From: Pseudonocardia broussonetiae
GTDB taxonomy: Bacteria > Actinomycetota > Actinomycetes > Mycobacteriales > Pseudonocardiaceae
DNA length: 64,000 nt
Assembly (NCBI RefSeq): GCF_013155125.1
Contig: NZ_CP053564.1
Location: 1,743,501 to 1,807,500, forward strand
Reading direction: 5' to 3'
The position numbers were made by a program, and so were the translations under genes. Position 1 is the stretch's first letter, and each line of letters starts with the position of its first letter. Below are positions 40,637 to 51,033 of this stretch, piece by piece. The notes below the pieces were generated by a model. That model was not told the origin of the DNA, did not search any database, and saw only the letters and a list, made by a program, of their open reading frames with translations.

Positions 40637-41325
40637 GGGTGGACGAGCCGGGAGGGGCGCTGCGGCCCGAGAAGGCCGCGCCGTCGCTGCGCCCGCTGGT
40701 CGACGCCGTCCGCGACGTCGACGCCTTCACCCTGAGCCGGCACCGCATCCCGCCGCCCGAGGGCGGCCGCCGGGCGGCCGTGCTCATGCTGCTGGCCGAG
40801 GACGAGCACCACGGGCCCGACGTGCTGCTCGTCGAGCGCGCGAGCACGCTGCGCGAGCACGCGGGCCAGGTCGCCTTCCCCGGCGGTGGCGCCGACCCGG
40901 GCGACGCCGACGCGGTGGCCACCGCGCTGCGCGAGGCCGAGGAGGAGACCGGCCTCGACCCCGCCGGCGTCCTCCCGCTGGCGCTGCTGCCCGAGCTCTA
41001 CATCCCGCCGTCGGGGTTCGTCGTCACGCCGGTGCTGGCGCAGTGGGAGCGGCCCAGCGCGGTGCACGCCGTCGACGCCGGGGAGACCGCGGCCGTCGTC
41101 CGCGTGCCGCTGGCCACCCTCGCCGACCCCGCCAACCGGATCCAGGTGGGCCATCCGAGCGGCTACACGGGCCCCGGCTTCCTGGTCGCGGGCCTGCTCG
41201 TGTGGGGCTTCACCGGGGGCCTATTGTCCGCGCTGTTGGATCTGGGTGGTTGGGCGCGGCCCTGGGAGCCGTCCCGGGTGCTGGATCTGGACGAGGCGTG
41301 GCTGCGGGCCCGCGCCGAAGCATGA
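40633..41325 (+). CDS. Nudix hydrolase, CoA-pyrophosphatase type
   Basis: The protein has 230 residues. The NUDT7/CoA-type signature LREHAGQVAFPGGGADPGD comes just before a Nudix box with ALREAEEETGLDP. Such enzymes cleave CoA or acyl-CoA to phosphopantetheine and 3',5'-ADP. The C-terminus VGHPSGYTGPGFLVAGLLVW is typical of the group. GTG start overlaps the thioredoxin stop. Equivalent in place to mycobacterial Rv3672c. Confidence 0.88.
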   Translation: MRVDEPGGALRPEKAAPSLRPLVDAVRDVDAFTLSRHRIPPPEGGRRAAVLMLLAEDEHHGPDVLLVERASTLREHAGQVAFPGGGADPGDADAVATALREAEEETGLDPAGVLPLALLPELYIPPSGFVVTPVLAQWERPSAVHAVDAGETAAVVRVPLATLADPANRIQVGHPSGYTGPGFLVAGLLVWGFTGGLLSALLDLGGWARPWEPSRVLDLDEAWLRARAEA

Positions 41326-41335
41326 GGAGACCGTC

Positions 41336-42532
41336 GTGAGTTGGGTCGACCTCATCGTCATCGCGCTCGCGCTCGTCGCGGGCGTGTCCGGGTGGCGCCA
41401 CGGGATGGCCGTCGCCCTGCTTTCGTTCGTCGGCGTGCTGGGCGGCGCGGTCCTCGGCGTGCGCCTGGCCCCGCTGCTGGCCGCGGGCATCGAGTCCACC
41501 AGCACCCGGATCGTCGTCAGCATCGTGGTCGTCGTGCTCCTCGTGGCGCTGGGCGAGACCACCGGGGTGTTCTTCGGCCGCCGCATCCGCGACCGCATCA
41601 CCGGCGAGAACACGCTGCGCGTCGACTCCACGCTGGGCTCGGTCCTGCAGGCCATCACCGTCGTCATCGCGGCCTGGCTGGTGGCGCTGCCGCTGGCCTC
41701 GGCGAGCTTCCCGGGCCTCGCGTCGGGCGTGCGGGGGTCGGAGGTGCTGCGCGTCGTCGACTCGGTGATGCCGGCCGGCGCCCGCGCGCTCCCCGAGGAG
41801 CTGCGCCAGCTGCTCGACACGTCGGGCTTCCCGCGGATCCTCGACTCGTTCGACCAGACCCCGATCGAGGAGGTCGGCCCGCCCGACCCGGCGCTGGCCG
41901 GCAGCCCGGTCGTCACCGAGGTCGCCGACAGCGTGCTCAAGGTCCGCGGCCGGGCGCCGTCGTGCCAGCGCGCGCTGGAGGGCACCGGCTTCGTCATCGG
42001 CGACGGCCTGGTGATGACCAACGCGCACGTCGTCGCGGGCACCGACGAGGTCGGGGTCGAGGTCATCGGGCGGCGGGGCAACCCGGTCGAGCTGGCCGGG
42101 GAGGTCGTCCTCTACGACCCGGCCGTCGACATCGCGGTGCTGCGCATCCCCGAGCTCGACGCCCCGGCGCTGGCCTTCCGCCCGCAGCCCGCGCAGGTCG
42201 GCGAGGACGCGATCATCCTCGGCTATCCGCTCGACGGGCCGTTCACGCCGTCGCCGGCCAAGGTGCGCCAGGAGATCACGCTCAACGGCCCCGACATCTA
42301 CGACGACGCCACGGTGTCGCGCAACGTCTACACCGTCCGCGCGGTGGTTCGCTCGGGCAACTCCGGCGGCCCGATGATCGACCGCGACGGCCAGGTCATC
42401 GGCGTGGTGTTCGGCGCGGCGCTCGACGACAGCGAGACCGGCTTCGTGCTCACCAACGAGCAGGTCGCGGCGTCGGTGAACCCGCAGGCCCGCCTCGGCG
42501 ACGAGGTCGACACCGGGGCCTGCGCGAACTGA
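41336..42532 (+). CDS. marP: Membrane serine protease MarP (acid resistance)
   Basis: The protein has 398 residues. Four N-terminal membrane helices (about 1-130) of CvpA-like type are followed by a periplasmic chymotrypsin-fold protease with His in VMTNAHVVAG, Asp in YDPAVDIAVLRI and Ser in VVRSGNSGGPMI. Two cysteines (RAPSCQRALEG and the C-terminal TGACAN) match the regulatory disulfide of mycobacterial MarP, which is needed for survival at low pH and cleaves a peptidoglycan hydrolase. GTG follows GAGGAGA. Confidence 0.92.
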   Translation: MSWVDLIVIALALVAGVSGWRHGMAVALLSFVGVLGGAVLGVRLAPLLAAGIESTSTRIVVSIVVVVLLVALGETTGVFFGRRIRDRITGENTLRVDSTLGSVLQAITVVIAAWLVALPLASASFPGLASGVRGSEVLRVVDSVMPAGARALPEELRQLLDTSGFPRILDSFDQTPIEEVGPPDPALAGSPVVTEVADSVLKVRGRAPSCQRALEGTGFVIGDGLVMTNAHVVAGTDEVGVEVIGRRGNPVELAGEVVLYDPAVDIAVLRIPELDAPALAFRPQPAQVGEDAIILGYPLDGPFTPSPAKVRQEITLNGPDIYDDATVSRNVYTVRAVVRSGNSGGPMIDRDGQVIGVVFGAALDDSETGFVLTNEQVAASVNPQARLGDEVDTGACAN

Positions 42533-42550
42533 CCCGTTCGCACTCACGAC

Positions 42551-43891
<1,341 letters not shown>

Positions 43892-43895
43892 TCAC

Positions 43896-44609
43896 GTGGG
43901 CACGATCGACTCGACAGCACTGGTGGTGACCTGCGCCCCGGAGCGGCGGCTCCCGCTGCACGGTAGTCGTCGCGTGCCCGCGTTCGGCGAGGTGCCCACC
44001 GTGGCCCTGCCCGCCCGGCCCGGGCGCGACGCCCTGGACCCCGTGCTGGCCGAGCACCACCCGGGCCGGCTCGTCGTCCACGGCACCGACGCCGACCTCG
44101 CCGCGGTCGTGCTGCGCCTGCTGCGCACCGAGCGGCTCGACGTCGAGGTCGCCTACGTCCCGGCCTCCCGGCGCTCGGCCGCGGCCCGCGCGTGGGGCCT
44201 GCCCCGCGACGCCGCGGCGCTCGCGCTGACCGGCGTCGCCTCGCCCGTGCCCCTGGTGCGCGACGACACCGGCGGGGTGCTCGTGGGCGCCGGCGAGATC
44301 CGCGACCTGACCGGTGAGTGCTACTGCGACGACGTGCTGGTCCTGCGCGGGCGCACCCCCCGGCTGGTCGTGGCGGCGGGGCCGGGCGGCGTCGCGGTGC
44401 GCGCGGGCCGCGGCACCGGCCTGCCGTCGGGCACCACGATCCCGGTGCCACCCGGCTCCCGCTCCGGCCGCGGCGCGGCGCTGGGGCGGGCGGTCCAGGT
44501 GGGCGGCGAGCCGTTCACGGCGGTGTCGGACGGCGTGGCCCACCCCCGTCCGCTGGAGCGCCGCACCTGGTACCGCCACACCGTCGACTGGCTGCTCGTC
44601 CGCCCCTGA
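43896..44609 (+). CDS. Conserved hypothetical protein divergent from purA
   Basis: The protein has 237 residues. It starts VGTIDSTALVVTCAPERRLPL and continues with HPGRLVVHGTDADLAAVVLRLL, a weak echo of the DAGK nucleotide-binding fold, then GECYCDDVLVLRGRTPRLVV. No catalytic motif can be assigned. Its place next to purA matches the conserved actinobacterial hypothetical at Rv0358, so it is probably core rather than part of the retron that follows. GTG start with GGGAGGG about 12 nt upstream. Confidence 0.72.
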   Translation: MGTIDSTALVVTCAPERRLPLHGSRRVPAFGEVPTVALPARPGRDALDPVLAEHHPGRLVVHGTDADLAAVVLRLLRTERLDVEVAYVPASRRSAAARAWGLPRDAAALALTGVASPVPLVRDDTGGVLVGAGEIRDLTGECYCDDVLVLRGRTPRLVVAAGPGGVAVRAGRGTGLPSGTTIPVPPGSRSGRGAALGRAVQVGGEPFTAVSDGVAHPRPLERRTWYRHTVDWLLVRP

Positions 44610-44610
44610 C

Positions 44611-44683
44611 CTCGCACACACCTCCCGGGGCTCGCACACAGGTCCGGCCCTGTGTGCGAGCCCCGCGGCCTGTGTGCGAGCCC
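44611..44683. repeat. Nested inverted repeats (four CTCGCACACA copies), possible terminator
   Basis: A perfect 16-bp stem GGGGCTCGCACACAGG (44627-44642) / CCTGTGTGCGAGCCCC (44649-44664) with a 6-nt loop is nested inside a second pair, CTCGCACACA (44611-44620) / TGTGTGCGAG (44671-44680). It begins 2 bp after the hypothetical gene's stop, so it can end that transcript. It also insulates the retron. The two-in-two layout is more elaborate than a normal terminator. Confidence 0.75.
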
Positions 44684-44701
44684 GTTCTCATGCAGCGTTG
44701 G

Positions 44702-44707
44702 TAGCGT
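44702..44707 (+). promoter_or_regulatory. Candidate -10 hexamer of the retron transcript
   Basis: TAGCGT fits TAnnnT and ends 6 bp before the a1 repeat, so initiation would fall at the first paired base of the retron RNA (about 44714). No good -35 is seen, as is usual for many actinobacterial promoters. Confidence 0.4.
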
Positions 44708-44713
44708 CGCCGC

Positions 44714-44896
44714 CGATGCAGCGGCGCGCGGTCGAGACGGCGAGCACCCGGCCCCGACGGCGGGTCTCGTGGCTCCGGGGCAACCCCGGGGTGCACCACC
44801 TCAGTGCGGCACGGCGTCCCACGCAGGACGGGCAGGTACGGCATGCCTCCCCTGCGCGGCCGACGGGAACACCGGTCGTCCGCGGCCGCTGCATCG
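44714..44896 (+). ncRNA. Retron msr-msd non-coding RNA (predicted)
   Basis: CGATGCAGCGGC (a1, 44714-44725) and GCCGCTGCATCG (a2, 44885-44896) are perfect 12-bp complements enclosing 159 nt, just 25 nt before the RT start. Inside, from 5' to 3': CGAGAC/GTCTCG closing the first arm; a GC hairpin CCGGGG-CAA-CCCCGG (44775-44789); a longer stem CGCAG...CTGCG with inner GGG/CCC and AGG/CCT (44822-44856); and GCGG-CGAC/GTCG-CCGC (44856-44883). This layout is what retrons use: a1/a2 pairing, an msr with hairpins, and an msd copied into DNA. The branching G cannot be fixed; an AGC at 44743-44745 is a candidate. Confidence 0.75.
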
Positions 44897-44921
44897 CCCG
44901 GGGAACCGGGTCCGCCTGACC

Positions 44922-46196
44922 GTGGCCCCCGAACCGCACGTCCTCGCCGCGCTCCTGCCCGGGCCGTGGACCGTCGACGCCCTCACGACCCGCATCGCCG
45001 GGTGCCGGGGGTGGGGCGGGCCCGACGAGGTCGGCGACGTCGTCGCGGCGCTGCTCGCCCGCTGGTCGCGCGCCCCCGCCGGGCGTCCCGAGCGGGTCGG
45101 GGCGCAGGTGGCCGCGCTGCTGGCCGCGCGCCCCCGGCGGCGTCACGTCGTCCCGGAGTCGCCGCCGTCGGACGTCGCCTGGCGCTGGCCCGTCGAGCCG
45201 TGGACGGGCCTCGACGCGCTCGCCCGCGGCCTGGACCTGCGGACCGGCGAGCTCGACTGGTTCGCCGACCGCGGCGGCTGGCTGCACCGCACCCCTGACG
45301 GCCCGCTGCACCACTACCGCCGCCGCTGGACCACCTCCCGCTCCGGCACGCCCCGGCTGCTGGAGACGCCCGCCCCGCGGCTCGCGGAGCTCCAGCGCCG
45401 GGTCGGGCGCAGGGTCCTGGCGCGGATCCCCGTGCACGACGCCGCGCACGGGTTCGTCCGCGGCCGCTCCCCGCACACGCTGGCCGCGGAGCACACCGGG
45501 GCCGCGACCGTCGTCCGCCTCGACCTGGAGGGCTTCTTCGCTCACGTGTCCGGGGCGCGGGTCGCGGGGCTGCTGCGCGCGGCGGGCTACCCGGACGCGG
45601 TGGCGTCGGCGCTGGCCGGGCTGCTGGTCACGAGCACGCCCGCGCCCGTCCGGCGGGCGGCCCCGGCCGGGGGCGACGTCGGCGCGCGCCGGCGCCTGCT
45701 CGACCGCCTCGCCCACCCGCACCTGCCGCAGGGGGCGCCGACCTCCCCGGCCGTCGCCAACCTGCTCGCCCACACCCTCGACCGCCGCCTGCACGGCCTG
45801 GCCGGCGCGCTCGGCGCCCGCTACGGCCGCTACGCCGACGACCTGGTCTTCTCCGGAGACCGGCTGCCCGCGCACGGCCTCGTCGCCCGGGTCACCGCGA
45901 TCGCCGCCGAGGAGGGCTTCCGGGTCCGGCCGGACAAGACGCGGATCGCCCCGGCGCACCACCGCCAGCGGGTCACCGGACTCGTCGTCAACGCGCACCC
46001 GGCCGTCGCCCGCACCGACTACGACGCCCTGCGCGCCCTGCTGCACAACTGCGCCCGGACCGGCCCGGAGGCGCAGAACCGCGCGGGCCACCCGGCGTTC
46101 CGCGACCACCTGCTCGGCCGGATCGCCTGGGCCGGCGCCGGACACCCGGCCCGTGCCGCCCGCCTGCGCGCCCTGTTCGACGCCGTCCGCTGGTAG
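44922..46196 (+). CDS. Retron-type reverse transcriptase
   Basis: The protein has 424 residues from GTG 44922. About 95 N-terminal residues precede the RT core, then [12 protein letters not shown] and HYRRRW typical of retron RTs. Core motifs are [18 protein letters not shown] (the retron NAxxH position reads LAAEH), [10 protein letters not shown] with Asp201, [17 protein letters not shown], catalytic YADD at 304-307, DKTRIAP, and the retron mark VTG at 351-353 (QRVTGLVVN). The tail [16 protein letters not shown] and [11 protein letters not shown] is like the myxobacterial-type RTs. It should prime from a 2'-OH of the adjacent RNA to make msDNA. There is no maturase or HNH domain, so it is not a group II intron. 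Confidence 0.9.
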   Translation: MAPEPHVLAALLPGPWTVDALTTRIAGCRGWGGPDEVGDVVAALLARWSRAPAGRPERVGAQVAALLAARPRRRHVVPESPPSDVAWRWPVEPWTGLDALARGLDLRTGELDWFADRGGWLHRTPDGPLHHYRRRWTTSRSGTPRLLETPAPRLAELQRRVGRRVLARIPVHDAAHGFVRGRSPHTLAAEHTGAATVVRLDLEGFFAHVSGARVAGLLRAAGYPDAVASALAGLLVTSTPAPVRRAAPAGGDVGARRRLLDRLAHPHLPQGAPTSPAVANLLAHTLDRRLHGLAGALGARYGRYADDLVFSGDRLPAHGLVARVTAIAAEEGFRVRPDKTRIAPAHHRQRVTGLVVNAHPAVARTDYDALRALLHNCARTGPEAQNRAGHPAFRDHLLGRIAWAGAGHPARAARLRALFDAVRW

Positions 46197-46197
46197 C

Positions 46198-46860
46198 TCA
46201 GGCGGCGGGGCGCTCGTGGTAGGTGTCGACGTACTCCTGCTGCGAGAGCGTCGCGATGGCGTCCATGATCTGGTCGGTCACGGCGCGGCGGATCGCGGGC
46301 GCGCTCTGCAGGCCGTCGTAGCGGGAGAAGTCGAGCGGCTCGCCGTAGCGGATCACGACCCGGCGCAGGCGCGGGAACCGCTTCCCGACCGGCTGCACCC
46401 GCTCGGTGCCCAGCAGCGCGACCGGCACGACGGGCGCGCCCGTGTCGAGCGCCAGCGTGGCGACGCCGGTGTGGCCGCGGTGCAGCCGCCCGTCGAGCGA
46501 CCGGGTGCCCTCCGGGTAGATCGCGAACGCGCCGCCCGCCTCCAGCACCGACCGGCCCGCGTGCAGGGCGTCGAGCCCGGCCCGGGCCGACGCGCGGTCG
46601 ACGGGCACGTACCCGAGCGCGGTGAGGAAGCGCGCCAGCGCCCGGCCCCGGATCCCGCGCCCGACGAAGTACTCGGCCTTGCCCAGGAACGCGACGGGCC
46701 GCCGCGCCGTCAGCGCGATCACGGCGGTGTCGACGGCGGCGCGGTGGTTGGCCGCCAGGATCAGCGGGCCGCGGGCGGGCAGGCGCTCGACGCCCTGGAC
46801 GACGGGCCGCCAGAGCAGCCGGGCGAGCGGGGCCAGGAGGAAGCGCACGAGGAGATGCAC
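46198..46860 (-). CDS. 1-acyl-sn-glycerol-3-phosphate acyltransferase (PlsC family)
   Basis: The protein has 220 residues. The acyltransferase motifs are [14 protein letters not shown] (HX4D), the glycerol-phosphate motif GKAEYFVG region and [11 protein letters not shown] hydrophobic N-terminus ([15 protein letters not shown]) suggests membrane association. It makes phosphatidic acid or a related lipid. It converges with the retron RT, 1 bp apart. ATG start. Confidence 0.88.
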   Translation of the reverse strand: MHLLVRFLLAPLARLLWRPVVQGVERLPARGPLILAANHRAAVDTAVIALTARRPVAFLGKAEYFVGRGIRGRALARFLTALGYVPVDRASARAGLDALHAGRSVLEAGGAFAIYPEGTRSLDGRLHRGHTGVATLALDTGAPVVPVALLGTERVQPVGKRFPRLRRVVIRYGEPLDFSRYDGLQSAPAIRRAVTDQIMDAIATLSQQEYVDTYHERPAA

Positions 46861-47068
46861 GGCCCGGGAACGTGGGGACCGTCACACGGGTTCCGGAGCG
46901 GTCGCGGGTCCACCCGGATGGCCGCATCCGGGCGCGGAAACCCGTTGCGCCGGGCCCGGAGCGTCGGGCACCGTCGGCCGCGACATGGAGAGCTGAGCGC
47001 ACCCCGCACCCGCCCGCGGCCCGGCCCGGCGGCTGCCCGTCACCCGAACTCCCCGGTGGTGCGCACCC

Positions 47069-48646
47069 ATGCCCTCAGCCCTCCTCGCCCACGACCTCGT
47101 CCGCGCCTACGGCGACCGCGTCGTCCTCGACGGCGTCTCCCTCACCGCCGCCCCCGGCCGCCGGATCGGGCTGATCGGGGAGAACGGCGCAGGCAAGTCG
47201 ACGCTCCTGAGGCTGCTCGCGGGCGTCGAGGAGCCCGACGCCGGCACCGTCGAGCGGCCCGCCGACCTCGGCTTCGCCCACCAGGAGCTGCCCTGGCCGG
47301 GCTCGGCCACGGTCACCGACGTGCTCGACGACGCCCTGCGCGACGCCCGGGCCGCGCTCGCCGCCCTCGACGTCCTCGCCGCCGCCCTGCCCGAGCGCGC
47401 CGACGAGTACGCCGAGCGGCTGGAGTGGGCGCAGGACCACGACGCCTGGGACGCCGACCGCCGCGCCGACCGCACCCTCGACGGCCTCGGCCTCGCCGAC
47501 GTGGCCCGCGACCGCCGCCTGGACTCCCTGTCCGGCGGGCAGCGCAGCCGCGTCGGGCTCGCCGCGCTGCTGGTCCGGCGGCCCGACGCCCTGCTGCTCG
47601 ACGAACCGACCAACCACCTCGACGACGACGCCGCCGCGTTCCTGGAGCAGACGCTGCGCGCGCTGCCCGGCGTCGTCGTGCTGGCCAGCCACGACCGCGC
47701 GTTCCTCGACGCGGTGTGCACCGACGTCGTCGACCTCGACCCGGCCGTGGACGGCCCGGCCCGCCACGGCGGCGGCTACTCCGCCTACCTCGCCGCGCGG
47801 CGCGCCGCGCGCGAGCGCTGGGAGCACCGCTACGCCGAGGAGCAGGAGGAGCTGGCCGAGCTGCGGCGCTCGGTCGCGGTGACCGCCCGCGAGGTCGCGC
47901 CGGGCCGCCCGCGCGGCAACCAGCCCAAGATGTTCTACGGGTTCAAGCGCGGCCGCGTGCAGAGCCAGGTCTCCCGTCGCGTCCGCAACGCCCGGCGCCG
48001 CCTCGACGAGCTCGACCGCGACCAGGTGCGCCGCCCGCCCGAGCCGCTGCGCTTCACCGCGACCGTCGGCGACGCCGCGCCCGGGCCGGCCGCCGCGCTG
48101 CGGGAGGTCCGCGTGCCGGGGCGGCTGGTGATCGACGCGCTCGACGTCGGCGCCACCGACCGCGTGCTGGTGAGCGGCCCGAACGGCTCGGGGAAGTCGA
48201 CGCTGCTGGCGGTGCTGGCCGGTCGGCTGGCCGCCGCGGGCGTCGTGCACCGGCGGCGCGGGCTGCGGATCGGGATGCTGGCGCAGGACGTCGGGCTGCC
48301 CGACCCCGACCGCACGCCGCGCCGCTACTACGAGGCCGCCGGCGGCGCCGTCCCGCTGCAGGACCTCGGCCTGGTCGCGCCGCGCGACCTCGACCGGCCC
48401 GTCGGCGTCCTGTCGGTCGGCCAGCGCCGGCGCCTGGAGCTGGCGCTGCTCGTGGCGTCCTCCCCGCAGCTCCTGCTGCTCGACGAGCCCACCAACCACC
48501 TCTCCCCGGCCCTGTGCGACGAGCTGGAGGAGGCGCTGCGCACGAGCCCCGGCGCGGTGGTGGTCGCCAGTCACGACCGGTGGCTGCGGCGGCGCTGGAC
48601 CGGCCGCGAGGTCACTCTCCGGGGTGTCGTGACCGTCACACGGTGA
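47069..48646 (+). CDS. ABC-F family ATPase (ribosome-associated type)
   Basis: The protein has 525 residues: two ABC domains and no membrane segment. Walker A sites are [14 protein letters not shown] and [14 protein letters not shown], signatures [14 protein letters not shown] and the changed [14 protein letters not shown], and Walker [11 protein letters not shown] occurs twice. The linker (about 245-310) is basic and carries [23 protein letters not shown] proteins act on ribosomes; some give resistance to macrolides, lincosamides or pleuromutilins. No attenuator leader is obvious upstream, so resistance is only a possibility. Confidence 0.9.
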   Translation: MPSALLAHDLVRAYGDRVVLDGVSLTAAPGRRIGLIGENGAGKSTLLRLLAGVEEPDAGTVERPADLGFAHQELPWPGSATVTDVLDDALRDARAALAALDVLAAALPERADEYAERLEWAQDHDAWDADRRADRTLDGLGLADVARDRRLDSLSGGQRSRVGLAALLVRRPDALLLDEPTNHLDDDAAAFLEQTLRALPGVVVLASHDRAFLDAVCTDVVDLDPAVDGPARHGGGYSAYLAARRAARERWEHRYAEEQEELAELRRSVAVTAREVAPGRPRGNQPKMFYGFKRGRVQSQVSRRVRNARRRLDELDRDQVRRPPEPLRFTATVGDAAPGPAAALREVRVPGRLVIDALDVGATDRVLVSGPNGSGKSTLLAVLAGRLAAAGVVHRRRGLRIGMLAQDVGLPDPDRTPRRYYEAAGGAVPLQDLGLVAPRDLDRPVGVLSVGQRRRLELALLVASSPQLLLLDEPTNHLSPALCDELEEALRTSPGAVVVASHDRWLRRRWTGREVTLRGVVTVTR

Positions 48647-48659
48647 CGATCGCGTTACC
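48642..48659. promoter_or_regulatory. Imperfect palindrome upstream of urea transporter genes
   Basis: GGTGACGATCGCGTTACC has GGTnAC and GTnACC arms around a 6-bp spacer and lies at the 3' end of the ABC-F gene, about 170 bp before urtA. The arms resemble half-sites of actinobacterial nitrogen regulators (GlnR-type GTnAC). The match is weak and unproven. Confidence 0.2.
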
Positions 48660-48825
48660 GCGGACCCTCCCGGCCCGCCCGTTCGGGACACCGGTGTTCA
48701 CGACATCCGTTCGTGGGCGAAACAACCGATTCCTAGTTTTCCACGAGTGCGGGCACCGTCCACCGCACGTCACCGCCACCGGGCTCCGGGGATCCCACGG
48801 CCGACCTCAGCCTCTGGAGGCTCAC

Positions 48826-50076
48826 TTGTCCACGGTCCGCGCGCGTCGCACCGCGCTCCTCGCCGTCGCCCTCTCGACGGGCCTGTTCCTCGCCGCGTGC
48901 GGCGCACGCGTCGACGACGCCTCCGGCGCGGCCGCCGCGTCCTGCGTCGACACCTCGGGGAGCGAGATCAAGATCGGCTTCCTGAACTCCCGCTCCGGCA
49001 CGATGGCGATCAGCGAGAACACCGTCTACGACTCCCTGGAGATGGCGGCCGCCCAGATCAACGGGGCGGGCGGCGTCCTGGGCAAGCAGCTCACGATCGT
49101 GGCCGAGGACGGCGCCTCCGAGCCGACGGTCTTCGCCGAGAAGGCCGAGAAGCTCATCCGCGACGACTGTGTAGCCGCGGTCTTCGGCGGCTGGACCTCG
49201 TCCTCGCGCAAGGCGATGCTGCCGGTCTTCGAGGGCAACGACGCGCTGCTGTTCTACCCGGTGCAGTACGAGGGACTGGAGTCCTCGCCGAACATCTTCT
49301 ACACCGGGGCCACCACCAACCAGCAGATCGTGCCCGCCCTGGACTACCTCAAGGAGCAGGGCGTCACGAGCCTGTTCCTGGTCGGCAGCGACTACGTCTT
49401 CCCGCAGACGGCGAACCGGATCATCAAGGCCTACGCCGAGGCGAACGGCATCGAGATCAAGGGTGAGGAGTACGCCCCGCTGGGCTACACCGACTTCAGC
49501 ACGATCGTCGCCAAGGTCCGCGACGCGGGCGCCGACGCGGTGTTCAACACCCTCAACGGCGACTCCAACGTCGCGTTCTTCAAGGAGTACCAGTCGCTGG
49601 GCCTCACGGCCGAGGCGATGCCGGTGCTGAGCGTGTCGATCGCCGAGGAGGAGGTCGGCGGCATCGGCGCGTCGAACATCGCCGGCCAGCTCGTCGCCTG
49701 GAACTACTACCAGACCATCGACAGCCCGGTGAACAAGCAGTTCGTGTCGGACTTCCAGACCCTCTACGGCGCGGACCGCGTCACCTCCGACCCGATGGAG
49801 GCGGCCTACACGTCGCTGTTCCTGTGGAAGGGGATGGTCGAGGCCGCGGGCTCGTTCGACGTCGCCGCGATCCAGGCCGCGGCCGACGGGGTCAGCTTCG
49901 ACGCTCCCGAGGGCACCGTCACCGTCAACGGGGAGAACCACCACATCGCCAAGACGGCGCTGATCGGGCGCATCTCGCCGGACGGCCTGATCAACACCGA
50001 GTGGTCCTCCGGCGCCCCGATCGAGCCGGACCCGTACCTCACCTCCTACCCGTGGGCGGAGGGACTGGCCGGCTGA
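48826..50076 (+). CDS. urtA: Urea ABC transporter substrate-binding lipoprotein
   Basis: The protein has 416 residues. TTG at 48826 is the start: GGAGG lies 5 nt upstream and the protein then begins with a signal peptide and lipobox ([12 protein letters not shown]). The mature part is a type I periplasmic-binding fold typical of Urt[57 protein letters not shown] and [15 protein letters not shown]. It captures urea (or short amides) for UrtBCDE. First gene of a five-gene operon. Confidence 0.93.
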   Translation: MSTVRARRTALLAVALSTGLFLAACGARVDDASGAAAASCVDTSGSEIKIGFLNSRSGTMAISENTVYDSLEMAAAQINGAGGVLGKQLTIVAEDGASEPTVFAEKAEKLIRDDCVAAVFGGWTSSSRKAMLPVFEGNDALLFYPVQYEGLESSPNIFYTGATTNQQIVPALDYLKEQGVTSLFLVGSDYVFPQTANRIIKAYAEANGIEIKGEEYAPLGYTDFSTIVAKVRDAGADAVFNTLNGDSNVAFFKEYQSLGLTAEAMPVLSVSIAEEEVGGIGASNIAGQLVAWNYYQTIDSPVNKQFVSDFQTLYGADRVTSDPMEAAYTSLFLWKGMVEAAGSFDVAAIQAAADGVSFDAPEGTVTVNGENHHIAKTALIGRISPDGLINTEWSSGAPIEPDPYLTSYPWAEGLAG

Positions 50077-50148
50077 CCCCGGCGCGGCCGGCCGGGGGCG
50101 CACCCCGGCCGGCCGCGGTCCCCCTCCCCGGCACGGAAGGCGATCGGC

Positions 50149-51033
50149 ATGGAGATCCTGGTCACCCAGGTGTTCAACGGGCTCAGCGGAGGGTCGGTCC
50201 TCCTGCTGGCCGCGCTCGGCCTGGCCCTCACGTTCGGCCAGATGGGCGTCATCAACATGGCGCACGGCGAGTTCATCATGGCGGGCGCCTACACGGCGTT
50301 CGTCGTGCAGCAGGTGGTCTCCTCGGCCGGGGTGTCGCTGCTCGTCTCGCTGCCGGTCGCGTTCGTCGTCGGCGGCGTGCTCGGCGTCGTCCTGGAGGCG
50401 ACGCTGCTGCGGCGCATGTACCACCGGCCCCTCGACACCCTGCTGGTGACGTGGGGGGTCTCGCTCGTCCTGCAGCAGCTGACCCGCGACGTGTTCGGCA
50501 CGGCGGGCGTCGACGTGGTCGCGCCGGAGTGGCTGGCCGGCCCGGTCGAGGTGCTGGGCTTCGCGTTCCCGCGGTCGCGGCTGTTCATCCTCGGCCTCGC
50601 GATCGCCGCGTTCCTCGCGCTCGCGGCCGGGCTGCGGTTCACCCCGCTCGGCCGGCGCATCCGCGCCACCGTGCAGAACCGGCAGCTCGCGGAGAGCTCG
50701 GGCATCTCGACCCGCGCGACGGACCGGCTCACGTTCTTCATCGGCTCCGGGTTCGCCGGGGTGGCCGGCGTCGCCCTCACCCTGGTCGGCTCGATCTCGC
50801 CGAACCTGGGCACGTCCTACATCGTCGACGCCTTCCTGGTGGTCGTCGTCGGCGGGATCGGGCAGATCAAGGGTGCGGTGATCGCCGCGTTCCTGCTCGG
50901 CGTCGTGCAGTCGTGGATCGAGTACACGACCACCGCCTCGATCGCCAAGGTGCTCGTGTTCGCGCTCATCATCGCGTTCCTGCAGGTCCGCCCGCAGGGC
51001 ATCTACAAGCTGCGGACGAGGAGCCTCGCGTGA
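50149..51033 (+). CDS. urtB: Urea ABC transporter permease
   Basis: This 294-residue LivH-type permease has about eight hydrophobic helices. Typical segments are GLALTFGQMGVINMAHGEF near the N-terminus and VVVGGIGQIKGAVIAAFLLG near the C-terminus. It pairs with UrtC to form the membrane channel. ATG has GGAAGG upstream. The stop overlaps the urtC start (GTGA). Confidence 0.93.
   Translation: MEILVTQVFNGLSGGSVLLLAALGLALTFGQMGVINMAHGEFIMAGAYTAFVVQQVVSSAGVSLLVSLPVAFVVGGVLGVVLEATLLRRMYHRPLDTLLVTWGVSLVLQQLTRDVFGTAGVDVVAPEWLAGPVEVLGFAFPRSRLFILGLAIAAFLALAAGLRFTPLGRRIRATVQNRQLAESSGISTRATDRLTFFIGSGFAGVAGVALTLVGSISPNLGTSYIVDAFLVVVVGGIGQIKGAVIAAFLLGVVQSWIEYTTTASIAKVLVFALIIAFLQVRPQGIYKLRTRSLA

Noticed and set aside
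43896..44609. Retron effector immediately upstream of the non-coding RNA
   Set aside because: Its position divergent from purA matches a conserved actinobacterial gene found without retrons, and a strong hairpin separates it from the retron transcript.
44922..46196. RT as part of a group II intron or a diversity-generating retroelement
   Set aside because: No maturase X-thumb/HNH domains, no intron RNA domain V-like sequence, no template/variable repeat pair; the VTG motif and flanking a1/a2 repeats indicate a retron.
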